DNA of 64,000 nt from CBDFGE01 sp965247055 (lineage in GTDB: Bacteria; Chloroflexota; Dehalococcoidia; Lucifugimonadales; JAGWBF01), in contig CBDFGE010000005.1 in NCBI GenBank assembly GCA_965247055.1, positions 496,001-560,000 on the forward strand, read 5' to 3'. The notes under the pieces were generated by a model. The model did no database searches. It saw nothing but the letters and a program-made list of their open reading frames with translations, and was not told the origin of the DNA. Of this stretch, positions 24,932 to 33,087 are shown piece after piece (positions within the stretch are counted from its first letter, which is position 1; every line of letters begins with the position of its first letter). Made by a program: the position numbers and the translations under genes.

Positions 24932-24949
24932 CTGTGACCAAGGTCACAG
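24932..24949. promoter_or_regulatory. CRP/FNR-type palindrome
   Basis: CTGTGACC-AA-GGTCACAG contains exact half-sites TGTGA-N6-TCACA, the consensus for CRP-family regulators. It lies in the divergent gap between the hypothetical gene (24797, minus) and the isochorismatase-family gene (25131, plus). It is centred ~107 bases before the plus -10-derived start and ~45 bases before a weak minus-strand start (TATTAT at 24907-24902). Confidence 0.65.
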
Positions 24950-25011
24950 TCTGCCTTGGAAACACGGGGGGGCCTTCAAGGACTTGGCGCACTTCTTTGC
25001 CACGCCGAGAG

Positions 25012-25040
25012 TTGCGACGGTGCCCCTTTCCTGCTAGACT
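25012..25040 (+). promoter_or_regulatory. promoter for the isochorismatase-family gene
   Basis: TTGCGA, a 17-base spacer ending in TGC, then TAGACT (extended -10), ~91 bases before ATG 25131. Confidence 0.6.
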
Positions 25041-25130
25041 GACGCCAAATCCAGACCCGTGAGGGACGGATGCATCCGCCGTCCGGCGGACTGGCCGAAG
25101 GACACGAATCTCAACAGCAAGGGGGGAGCC

Positions 25131-25832
25131 ATGCGGGTTTGGGAGGATGCTTTGACAGAGAGCGACCGCAGGGTGCTTGCAGCCCGGCAGCCCAGGCAGC
25201 TGACCGGGTTCGGGGAGCGACCTGCCCTTCTGGTCATTGACATGAACAGAGCAGCGGTGGGGGAGGACCGGCCGATCCACGAGCAGGTGGACAGGTATCC
25301 CCTCGCTTGCGGAAACCTCGCCTGGGCGGCCATCCGCCCCATGCAGAGGGTGATCAGCATGGCGCGGGAGGCGGCGATCCCGGTCGTGTACAGCAGGAAC
25401 GTGTTCAAGACCATCCATGACCTGCCACGGGCCGGCGATCCCACCTACGGATACAGCGAGCTCAGCCCACTGTCGGAGATACACCCCGAAGTGGCCATGC
25501 AGCCCGGGGACCTACTCATCGAGAAGCAGCGGGCCAGCGTGTTCTTCCAGACGGGCCTCGTCTACGTCCTCCTCAACAAGAAGGTGGACAGTCTTCTGAT
25601 CGTGGGTAACAGCACCAGCGGCTGCGTGCGGGCCACCGCCATAGACGGCCTGGGGTATACCTTTAAGGTCTCGGTCATCGAAGAGTGCGTGTTCGACCGG
25701 ATAGAGATGTCCCACAAGGCGTCCCTTTTCGACCTCCAGTTCAAATACTGCGACGTTGTCTCCGTGGACCGGGCCTGCGATTACCTGGCAACTATCAGGG
25801 AGGGCCAGGCGGTAGCCTCGGTGGGGGCCTAG
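25131..25832 (+). CDS. isochorismatase-family cysteine hydrolase
   Basis: A 233-residue hydrolase with the complete family triad: Asp in LLVIDMNRAAV, Lys in IEKQRASVFFQT and nucleophilic Cys in GNSTSGCVRATAIDG. Length and layout are closest to N-carbamoylsarcosine amidohydrolase-type members, though nicotinamidase-like activity cannot be excluded. ATG 25131 has AAGGGGGGAG upstream; the longer frame to 25059 contains the promoter region. It is followed, after a 206-base gap, by a PEP-mutase-type lyase and LeuCD-type genes that may form a separate unit. A CRP-like site lies upstream. Confidence 0.87.
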   Translation: MRVWEDALTESDRRVLAARQPRQLTGFGERPALLVIDMNRAAVGEDRPIHEQVDRYPLACGNLAWAAIRPMQRVISMAREAAIPVVYSRNVFKTIHDLPRAGDPTYGYSELSPLSEIHPEVAMQPGDLLIEKQRASVFFQTGLVYVLLNKKVDSLLIVGNSTSGCVRATAIDGLGYTFKVSVIEECVFDRIEMSHKASLFDLQFKYCDVVSVDRACDYLATIREGQAVASVGA

Positions 25833-26038
25833 CGTCCCGTCTTCCAGCCCGGGGTTTCAGCTCGCCAGCTCCAGCCAGCCTCGGCCCCACGGGCCTCGGG
25901 CCGTCGCGGCTCACCGGAGGCGGAGGCGTATATCCGGCAATTAAAAGTCCCCCGAGCGAAGCCCCGTGTGGGCGTTGTGGATGGGCCCACGGGTGTGGAC
26001 GCAGTATCTGGTCGTTCCCGTTAGGAGTGTGAGAGAAG

Positions 26039-27010
26039 ATGAAAAAGACCACCAGGCTCAGAGAGCTGTTCCGGCGGCCGGAGATCTTCGTTCTGGCTGG
26101 AGGCTCGACCGCCTTTGATGCCAAGATCATGGAGGGGGTCGGCTTCGAGGCGTGCTACATGTCTGGAGCTAACACCGCGGCGACACTCACCGGACTGCCC
26201 GACGCTGGCCTCACCACGATGACCGAGGTCGTAATGAACGCGGGGTACATGGCCCAGGCTGTGGAGGTCCCTCTCGTGGCGGACGCGGACACCGGTTACG
26301 GCAACGCCGTCAATGTCAGGCGCACCGTGCAGGCCTTCATTCGGGCGGGTGTGGCAGGGATACATATCGAGGACCAGGTCTCGCCCAAGCGGTGCGGCTT
26401 CGTGACGGGCAAGCAGGTCATCTCGCTGGAGGAAGCCGAGGGGAAGTACAGGGCGGCGGTTGACGCCCGCAACGAGCTGGACGAAGAGTTCGTTATCATC
26501 GCCCGCACCGACGCCCGGGGCGCAGTGGGAGGCAGCCTGGAGGAGGCGATCCGGCGGGCCCGGGCCTATCGTAACGCCGGAGCGGACGTGGCCTATGCCG
26601 AGGCCCCTCAATCCATGGATGAGGTGAAGCGCTGCGTCGAGGAGATAGGGCCCCCAATCATGTTCACGTTGATGGCGCTACCCGACCCGCCAGGCCACCG
26701 GGAGATGGAGGCCATGGGCATCTCCGCCGCCTTCTACCCCGGCCTGGCCCGCATGGCCACCTATCGCGTCAACTGGGAGTTCCTCCACGAGGTGAAGGAG
26801 CGGGACGTCGAGGCCATAAGGGAGTTGGAGGCCCGGGAGGCCAGCCATCCCTGGAGGCATCCCGCGCCGCCCCATCGGTTCGATCTGGTGGGATTTCCCC
26901 AGGTGCGGGAATGGGAGGAGAAGTACCTGCCGCCCGAGGAGATGGACAAATACGCCCATTCCATTGGGGCGTACACCCCTGGGGAGGGGCAGACCCACGC
27001 TTTAAAGTAA
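26039..27010 (+). CDS. isocitrate lyase/PEP mutase family C-C lyase
   Basis: A 323-residue TIM-barrel enzyme of the ICL/PEPM superfamily. Metal-binding ADADTGYGN and the lyase motif IEDQVSPKRCGF, with its catalytic Cys (KRCG as in 2-methylisocitrate lyase PrpB and dimethylmalate lyase), are clear. IIARTDARG and FYPGLARMATYR are also typical. The Cys marks it as a lyase rather than a phosphonate mutase. It begins a tight three-gene unit with LeuC- and LeuD-like dehydratase subunits. That arrangement matches the 2,3-dimethylmalate dehydratase plus lyase of nicotinate fermentation, but 2-methylisocitrate or another 2-alkylmalate is equally possible. Confidence 0.85.
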   Translation: MKKTTRLRELFRRPEIFVLAGGSTAFDAKIMEGVGFEACYMSGANTAATLTGLPDAGLTTMTEVVMNAGYMAQAVEVPLVADADTGYGNAVNVRRTVQAFIRAGVAGIHIEDQVSPKRCGFVTGKQVISLEEAEGKYRAAVDARNELDEEFVIIARTDARGAVGGSLEEAIRRARAYRNAGADVAYAEAPQSMDEVKRCVEEIGPPIMFTLMALPDPPGHREMEAMGISAAFYPGLARMATYRVNWEFLHEVKERDVEAIRELEAREASHPWRHPAPPHRFDLVGFPQVREWEEKYLPPEEMDKYAHSIGAYTPGEGQTHALK

Positions 27011-27028
27011 GATTCGGGAGGTGGGACC

Positions 27029-28285
27029 ATGGGGATGACCATCGCTGAGAAAATCCTGGCGGCCCACGCCGATAGGAGCGAGGTGAAGCCGGGGGAATTC
27101 CTGTGGTGCCGGGTAGACGGCGCGGCGGGAGTTCCGGGGGAGATGCTGGAGAAGCTGGGCGTGGAGAAGCTGTGGGACCCCCAGCGGGTCTTCGTGACTG
27201 AGGACCACCTGGCACCGCCCCCCACCGTAGCGGCGGCCAACAACATGGCCCAGCTGCGCAGGTGGGTGCAACGCTACGGCATCACCAACTTCTTCGATTA
27301 CGGCAGCCACGGCATACTCCACCAGGTCTTTCCCGAGAACGGATTCATAGCCCCCGGTGAGCTCATACCAATGCCCGACTCCCACTCCACCAGTGGAGGC
27401 GTCTTCAACGCCTGTGTGACCAACGCAGCCATGGACAGTCTTCTGTGCCTTATCTTCGGGGAGTACTGGTTCCGGGTGCCGGAGAGCATCAAGATAGAGC
27501 TGGTGGGCAAGTACCCCGGCCTAGACAATTTCATCTTCGGCAAGGATATCGTCCTGAAGATAGCGGCCAACTGGGGGACCGACGTTGGCCTGTACAAGTC
27601 CATCGAGTACCTGGGCCCGGTGGCCAGCGAGCTGACCCTTTCCAGCCGGTGGACCATGTCCAACATGGGGGTGGAGCTGGGGGCCAAGTTTGCCATTTTC
27701 GAGGCAGACGAAAAGACCGACGAGTTCCTGAAGGGCAGGGTAAACAGGCCCTACCAGCACGTCTCGGCGGACCCAGATGCGGTCTACGCGGAGCAGTACA
27801 CCCTGGACGTCACGGACCTGGAACCCCAGGTAGCCTGCCCCCACGACCCGGGCAACGTCCACCCGGCCAGCGAACTGGAGCCCGAGAGGATCAAGGTAGA
27901 CCAGGCCCTGATCGGCTCCTGCACCAACGCCCGCTTGGAGGATTTCGAGATCGCGGCCCGAATCCTTAAGGGGCGCAAGGTCCACCCCAGCGTGCGTCTC
28001 CTGTGCAGCCCCGCCTCTCAGAATGTGTGGAAGGAATGTCTAAAGGCAGGCCTGTGGGAGATATTCGCCGACGCGGGCGCCAACATAGAGCACTCCACCT
28101 GTGGTCCCTGCTACGGTGGCCACCTCGGGGTGCTGGGCGATGGCGAGGTGTCAATCTCATCCACCAACCGCAACTTCCAGGGCCGCCAGGGAAGCTCCGA
28201 GTCCTTCGTTTACCTGTCCAATCCCGCGGTGGTGGCGGCCTCGGCCGTTAACGGGTACATCAGTGACCCGAGGAATTTCCTGTAG
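27029..28285 (+). CDS. aconitase/3-isopropylmalate dehydratase family, large subunit
   Basis: A 418-residue LeuC-type large subunit, as in archaeal-type isopropylmalate, homoaconitate or dimethylmalate dehydratases (about 420 residues). Iron-sulfur ligands are in ALIGSCTNARLEDF and STCGPCYGGHLG. PDSHSTSGG and YGSHGILHQVFPENG are the substrate regions. The middle of the protein carries a longer insertion (SRWTMSNMGVELGAKFAIFEADEKT) than typical LeuC but one normal for this group. It follows the lyase gene by 18 bases and is followed by its small subunit. No leuA or leuB is present, so leucine biosynthesis is not implied. Confidence 0.87.
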   Translation: MGMTIAEKILAAHADRSEVKPGEFLWCRVDGAAGVPGEMLEKLGVEKLWDPQRVFVTEDHLAPPPTVAAANNMAQLRRWVQRYGITNFFDYGSHGILHQVFPENGFIAPGELIPMPDSHSTSGGVFNACVTNAAMDSLLCLIFGEYWFRVPESIKIELVGKYPGLDNFIFGKDIVLKIAANWGTDVGLYKSIEYLGPVASELTLSSRWTMSNMGVELGAKFAIFEADEKTDEFLKGRVNRPYQHVSADPDAVYAEQYTLDVTDLEPQVACPHDPGNVHPASELEPERIKVDQALIGSCTNARLEDFEIAARILKGRKVHPSVRLLCSPASQNVWKECLKAGLWEIFADAGANIEHSTCGPCYGGHLGVLGDGEVSISSTNRNFQGRQGSSESFVYLSNPAVVAASAVNGYISDPRNFL

Positions 28286-28329
28286 GTCCACCGAGCCGGC
28301 ACGCCAGCTCAAGATGAGGAGGGACGTCG

Positions 28330-28866
28330 ATGGCCGCTGAGATGAGCTTCACAGGCAAGGTGTGGAAGTTCGGAGATGCCATCAGCACCGATCTGATGAT
28401 GCCCGGCAGCCAGGTACTCGCTCGGAGACTCAGCGAGGAGGAGGGGGCCAAGTACTGCTTTTCCGCCAACCGCCCCGGCTGGACCGACCAGGTCAGCCCG
28501 GGGGATATTATCGTGGCCGGTAAGAACTTCGGCTGCGGCTCCAGCCGCAACGGCGCCAGGGTGATCCAGCTCAACGGGATCGCCGCCATCCTGGCGGAGT
28601 CCACCTCTCGCATCTTCCTCCGGAACGCGATAAACGTCGCCCTGCCCACCCTGTGGTGCGAGGGAGTTGGTGACGCCTTCCAGGAAGGGGACGTGGCCCA
28701 GGTGGACCTGATCACCGGGCAGGTCAAGAACATGACCAGCGGGGCCACGCTGCAGGCCGAGCCATGGCCCGAGGACAGTCCGCCCATGCAGATCTTGCGG
28801 GCCGGTGGGCTCATACCCTTCATTCAGCGGATGATGGTGGACCGGGGAATGGTCCGGGAAAGCTAG
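28330..28866 (+). CDS. aconitase/3-isopropylmalate dehydratase family, small subunit
   Basis: A 178-residue LeuD-type swivel subunit. GKVWKFGDAISTDLMMPG begins the domain, and GKNFGCGSSRNGARVIQLNG is the substrate-binding loop (usual GxNFGCGSSREHA, with the final residues changed). IAAILAESTSRIFLRNAIN follows. The change of REHA to RNGA alters the residues that recognise the substrate side chain, supporting a substrate other than isopropylmalate. ATG 28330 has GAGGAGGG upstream. Its TAG stop at 28864-28866 lies inside the CTAG target duplication of the following IS element, so the insertion left the protein intact. Confidence 0.87.
   Translation: MAAEMSFTGKVWKFGDAISTDLMMPGSQVLARRLSEEEGAKYCFSANRPGWTDQVSPGDIIVAGKNFGCGSSRNGARVIQLNGIAAILAESTSRIFLRNAINVALPTLWCEGVGDAFQEGDVAQVDLITGQVKNMTSGATLQAEPWPEDSPPMQILRAGGLIPFIQRMMVDRGMVRES
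28863..28866. repeat. target-site duplication CTAG, left copy
   Basis: CTAG at 28863-28866 and again at 30070-30073 flank the IS element. The left copy contains the stop codon of the LeuD-type gene. Confidence 0.75.
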
Positions 28867-30069
28867 GGAACCTCTGAACAACTCGGCGCAAGCGTGGATG
28901 GGCAGAGTGGTTCCGTTCTTTGGAGACGTTCAGGCATCTTTGTGACGTTCCAGGTCGTGGTTGAGGCGTTCAGACCGTGTCTGTTGTGGCCTCGAAGCGG
29001 CTTTTCGGAGCCATCGCGGCTCCCCGGCCGTGATTTGCGCACTGCGCCCCTCTCATGTCGCCAGACGGCGCTCTGCCGTCATCAAGTTGGCCAGCCCCAG
29101 TAGCAATGCCAGCCGTTGCGCGTTCTTAGCCAACCCTCGGTAGCGCACCTTGGCGTAGCCAAAGCGCCGCTTCACGTACAGGAACGGATGCTCCACTTTC
29201 GCTCTGACCGACGCTTTGCGCTTCTCCACCAACGCCTCGTAGCTGCCAGGCTCCAGGTGCCGTCGCCGGCCGGGCCTCATCGCCACTCGCCACTCCACAT
29301 CCAACTCTCGATTCTCCAACCGCTTGTCCACTCCCTGATACCCCGCATCCCCCCACACTCGTTTCTCTCCACCGTGCAGCAATCGGTGCGCTTCTGTCAC
29401 ATCATGCACGTTAGCTGGCGTCGTAGTCATGCTGTGTACCACTCCCGTCTCAGCGTCAGCGCCTACGTGTACTTTCATCCCGAAGCGCCACTCGTTCCCC
29501 TTCTTCGTCTGGTGCATCTCAGGGTCTCGCTCACCCGCACGATTCTTCGTCGATGACGGCGCCTCTATGATGCTCGCGTCCACGATCGTCCCCTCCCGAA
29601 GCCGCAGTCCCTGGGACTCCAGATGACGGTTGATCTCCTCGAACAGACTCTGCCCCAACTCATGCTCTTCCAGCAGATGGCGGAAGTTCAGAATCGTCGT
29701 CTCGTCCGGCAGCGGGCCCGACAGCTTCAACCCTACGAACCGTCTCACCGACTCGACCTCGTAGAGCATGTCCTCCATACCAGGATCGCTCAAGTTGTAG
29801 AACAACTGCACGCAGTGTATCCGCACCATCGCCGACAACTCCATATGGTCGACGGCCTCGGCCCGCCTTGGGATAGAACGGACGGATGCGCTCTTCCATC
29901 TGTTCCCACGGGATCAGAGCATCCATGCGCTCCAGGAATATCTCCCGGCGGGTCTTGCGCTTCTTGCTCTCGTATTCCAAGTCCGCAAATGTTGGCTGGT
30001 CCATCAATTATCTCCCCGAACACAGTGCTATTCTCTATGCTACTATGCCCAGACTTGTTCAGAATATCC
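28867..30069 (-). mobile_element. IS5-family insertion sequence, 1203 bp
   Basis: Ends carry imperfect 15-bp inverted repeats, GGAACCTCTGAACAA at the left and GGATATTCTGAACAA (read inward) at the right, 12 of 15 identical. CTAG is duplicated on both sides. The transposase runs on the minus strand. The left ~185 bases between the end and the transposase stop hold no gene. Confidence 0.85.
29053..30004 (-). pseudogene. IS5-family DDE transposase, one frameshift
   Basis: A transposase of about 315 residues in two frames. The N-terminal part (MDQPTFADLEYESKKRKT, MDALIPWEQME, RPFYPKAGRGRRP) runs from ATG 30004. The remainder (MELSAMVRIHCVQLFYNLSD, PDETTILNFRHLLE) continues to 29053. The catalytic residues are in TIVDASIIEAP (Asp), VWGDAGYQG (Asp) and VEHPFLYVKRRFG (Glu). 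The switch is at about 29845-29855, and one missing C in CGACCATATGG would restore RRPHMELSAMV. Some IS5-group elements use programmed frameshifting, but no slippery heptamer is seen, so a disabling mutation or sequence error is more likely. Confidence 0.82.
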
Positions 30070-30073
30070 CTAG
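30070..30073. repeat. target-site duplication CTAG, right copy
   Basis: Right-hand partner of the CTAG at 28863-28866, just outside the right inverted repeat of the IS element. Confidence 0.75.
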
Positions 30074-30097
30074 GTCTCTAGCCGTTGAGGGAAAGGG

Positions 30098-31137
30098 GTG
30101 GGACACTGGGAATACAGCGGAGACATGGGGACGGCGCGGTATAGCCACACCGCGACCCTTCTGGCCGACGGCAGGGTGCTGGTCTCGGGAGGCCAGGACG
30201 CCGACGGCGAGTTCCTGAGAAGCTGTGAGATATGGGACCCCCGCACCGGAGGATGGGCCGGTACCGGTGACCTGATCAGGGGCCGGTATGAGCACCGGGC
30301 CGTCCTGTTGCTCGATGGACGCGTCCTGGTCGTTGGCGGCTTTAACGACTCTGACCAGCTCCTCTCCCAGTGTGAGCTATGGGACCCGGGGACCGGTGAG
30401 TGGGAGGACGCTGGCAGCATGGTACAGGCGCGGGAAGGCCATGGGGCCTGCCTGCTCAGGGATGGTAGGGTTCTGGCGACAGGTGGCAGCGGCGACGGGG
30501 TAGCCCTGGAGAGCGCCGAGGTGTGGGACCCGGTCCGTCGGGTGTGGCGCAGCGTTCAACCGATGACATCCAGGCGTAGCGGACACCACATGCTCACCCT
30601 TCCAGATGGGCGGGTGCTGGCCGCCGGTGGCCGCGACCACATGGCGGTCTGGGACACGGCCACCCCCCAATGGAAAGAGGAGTACCTGTCATCTGTCGAG
30701 GTGTGGAGCCCCGAAGTCCGATGAACGTGCCGAGGGTCGATCATGTGGCCACCTTACTCCCCGAAGGACGTGTGTTGGTGGTAGGGGGGGTCTCCAAAGG
30801 CTCCTCCTACCTTATCAGGACGGACCTGGTCGAGGTGGAGGTCTGGGATGCGGAGTCGGGCGGGTGGAGTCTGCTGGAGGAGCTCCCCATGCACCTGGGG
30901 AACCTGGGTGCGGCGCCGTTAGCCAAAGGTGATGTGCTGGTTGTTGGCGAGGCGGGTAGGGAAGCCCTTCATGCCATCCGATGGGAGAGTTCCTCAGGGG
31001 CCTGGGTATATGAGCCGTCGCCCCAGTTACCCAGGAGTGGTGGAGTACTCATCGGCCTCGCCGGCAGCTCTGCCCTCCTTTCGGGTGGCGGAACCCAAGG
31101 TCCGGCCCTCCGCTCGGAGGTCTGGAGCCCCGACTGA
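30098..31137 (+). pseudogene. Kelch/galactose-oxidase-type beta-propeller protein, broken by a small deletion
   Basis: Seven or so Kelch-like repeats with the pattern R-x-x-H-x-A-x-L-L-x-D/E-G-R-V-L-V-x-G-G, for example YSHTATLLADGRVLVSGG and RVDHVATLLPEGRVLVVGG. The first ~208 residues stop at 30722-30724 (TGA), just after EVWSPE. The next repeat continues in another frame from SPMNVPR at ~30715. The missing stretch normally present between these motifs suggests a deletion of ~20-25 bases rather than a single base. GTG 30098 has GAGG seven bases upstream. The gene was directly downstream of the LeuD-type gene before the IS5 insertion. No signal peptide is seen. Confidence 0.72.
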
Positions 31138-31179
31138 CCAAAGTCGGGCTCCACGAGCAGCCGGGACAGGCCACGTCCT

Positions 31180-33087
31180 TTAGCCGGAGTCATCGCTGAG
31201 GGGTGCGGCGGGGCGTGACGCCGAGCGGCCCAGCATGACCGCGGTGTTGATAAGGGCCATGTGGGAGAAGGCCTGGGGGTAGTTGCCCAGCATCTCCCCC
31301 GTTCTGGCGTCCACCGCCTCGCTGAGGAGCCCCAGGTCGTTGGAGCAGGCCAGGAGCTTCTCGAACAGGACGCGGCCCCGCTCCACTTCGCCCAGGGCGA
31401 TGAGGTCATCGGCGAGCCAGAAGGTACATATGGTGAAGGCACCCTCCTCGCCCCCGATGCCGTCGTCCAGGTCCCTGTACCGGTAGACGTAGCCTTCCGG
31501 CGACGTCAGCTCCCGCTCGATGGCCCTGATGGTGGAGCGCATCCGGGGGTCGTCGGCCCTAATGAAACCGACCAACGGCAACATCAGGATAGAGGCGTCC
31601 AACGCCTTGCTGCCGTAGGCCTGTACGAAGGCGCCGCGCTCGGCGTCGTAGCCCTTGGCGAGGACGTCCTCCTTGATCTCGGCCCTCAACCTTCGCCATC
31701 GGTCCACGTCTGCGGGGAGGCCGAGGGCCCTGGCCGCCTTTATTGCCCTGTCCACCGCGACCCAGCACCACACTTTGGAGAACACGAAGTTCTGGCGTCC
31801 TCCCCGGGTCTCCCAGATGCTCTCGTCGGAGTCGCGCCAGTGGTCGCTGACAAATTGCACGACCCTGCGCAGATACTGCCAGTACTCCGGGTCCATCTCT
31901 CCGCCCAGCTTCCGGTACAGGTGCGCCGAGTCCATCACCTCTCCGTAGATGTCCAGCTGTAGCTGGGTATACGCCCCGTTGCCCACGCGTACGGGTCTCG
32001 ACTTCCGGTAACCCTCCAGCTCGGGGATCTCTATCTCCGTCAGCCGCCTCTCTCCCCAGAGGCTATACATGGCTTGAAGGTCCCGGGCGCGCCCCAGGGT
32101 GCTCCACTCCAGCCACTCCTTGAACGCCTTGGCCTCGGCGTAGTAGCCAAGGATAGAGAGGGCGTAGACCGCGAAGCAGGCGTCCCGGATCCAGGTGAAG
32201 CGGTAGTCCCAGTTGCGTGAGCCGCCGATGGCCTCGGGCAAGGACGTGGTGGCGGCCGCGACCAGGGCGCCCGAGGGGATGTAGGTGAGTGCCTTGAGGG
32301 TTAGCGCGCTGCGAAGCACGTCATCCCGGTACTTACCCTCGTAGCTGCACAGCGAGGACCAGTCCTGCCAGAACCGTACCGTCCTCTCGAGCTCTAGCTG
32401 GATCTGCCGTTCGTCCAGCGCTTGGGGAGCTTGGGAGAACGGGGTGCGGTACGTGACGGCAGTATACAGCTTGTCCCCGGAGCGAAGCAGGCCCTGAGAG
32501 CGAAAGCCGTCATCCACCTCTTGAAGCGGTGCCGAACAGAAGACCGAGAGCGCGTCGGGACCGCCGTGAGCGAAACCTCTGTACGGGCTTTCCAGGCTGA
32601 CGTGGGGGACGATGGTGCCGTAGTCAAAGCGGGGGAAACACTCCAGCGTGAACTGTACGCTTCCGCTGGCACACTCCAAGATTCGCGATACCCGCTGGTG
32701 GGCATGGTATTCAGAGAACCCTTCGGGGGTGTGCCGAGGATGGGTGGGCATGAAGTCGGTGAGTACACCGATACCCGTATCGGTCTGGAAGGTCGTCTCC
32801 AGCACGTTGGTGCCCGGAAGGTAGCGGCGTGTCGTAGACCGGACTCCCTGGAGCGTCACCTGGAAATAGCCCGCCCGGCGGTGGTCCAGGATCCTGCCGA
32901 AGACGGAGGCGCTGTCGAACCGCGGGAAGCAGCACCAGTCGATGGAGCCGTCCAGGCCGACCAGCGCGCAGGAGTGCATATCGCTGATCAACCCGTAGTT
33001 GCCGATGGGCTTGTAACTATCTTCGCTCCGGGTAGGACTCAACTGTTTACCCCATGGGGATGCTCCCCACCGCACACTCTCAGCCAT
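31180..33087 (-). CDS. glycoside hydrolase family 15 (glucoamylase/trehalase-like)
   Basis: A ~635-residue GH15 enzyme with the N-terminal beta-sandwich and (alpha/alpha)6 barrel. YKPIGNYGLISDMHSCALVG and DGSIDWCCFPRFDS are the usual start; SRNWDYRFTWIRDACF holds the general-acid region. FSKVWCWVAVDRAIK and GGEEGAFTICTFWLADDLI are the other diagnostic blocks. Members hydrolyse alpha-glucosidic bonds such as those in trehalose, maltose or dextrins, giving glucose. ATG 33087 (GGAGG ten bases upstream) overlaps the zwf end by 49 bases; TTG 33042, whose TTGA overlaps the zwf stop, is an equally plausible start. It is last in the sugar-phosphate operon and may feed glucose into it. No signal peptide, so cytoplasmic. 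Confidence 0.88.
   Translation of the reverse strand: MAESVRWGASPWGKQLSPTRSEDSYKPIGNYGLISDMHSCALVGLDGSIDWCCFPRFDSASVFGRILDHRRAGYFQVTLQGVRSTTRRYLPGTNVLETTFQTDTGIGVLTDFMPTHPRHTPEGFSEYHAHQRVSRILECASGSVQFTLECFPRFDYGTIVPHVSLESPYRGFAHGGPDALSVFCSAPLQEVDDGFRSQGLLRSGDKLYTAVTYRTPFSQAPQALDERQIQLELERTVRFWQDWSSLCSYEGKYRDDVLRSALTLKALTYIPSGALVAAATTSLPEAIGGSRNWDYRFTWIRDACFAVYALSILGYYAEAKAFKEWLEWSTLGRARDLQAMYSLWGERRLTEIEIPELEGYRKSRPVRVGNGAYTQLQLDIYGEVMDSAHLYRKLGGEMDPEYWQYLRRVVQFVSDHWRDSDESIWETRGGRQNFVFSKVWCWVAVDRAIKAARALGLPADVDRWRRLRAEIKEDVLAKGYDAERGAFVQAYGSKALDASILMLPLVGFIRADDPRMRSTIRAIERELTSPEGYVYRYRDLDDGIGGEEGAFTICTFWLADDLIALGEVERGRVLFEKLLACSNDLGLLSEAVDARTGEMLGNYPQAFSHMALINTAVMLGRSASRPAAPLSDDSG

Noticed and set aside
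29053..30004. Programmed -1 frameshift in the IS5-type transposase
   Set aside because: No slippery heptamer or downstream structure is evident, and a single missing C in a GACC(C)AT context repairs the frame like the other lesions in the window.
30098..30130. Kelch gene considered truncated at its 5' end by the IS5-type insertion
   Set aside because: The target duplication and a GAGG ribosome site before GTG 30098 show that the start lies outside the element and is intact.
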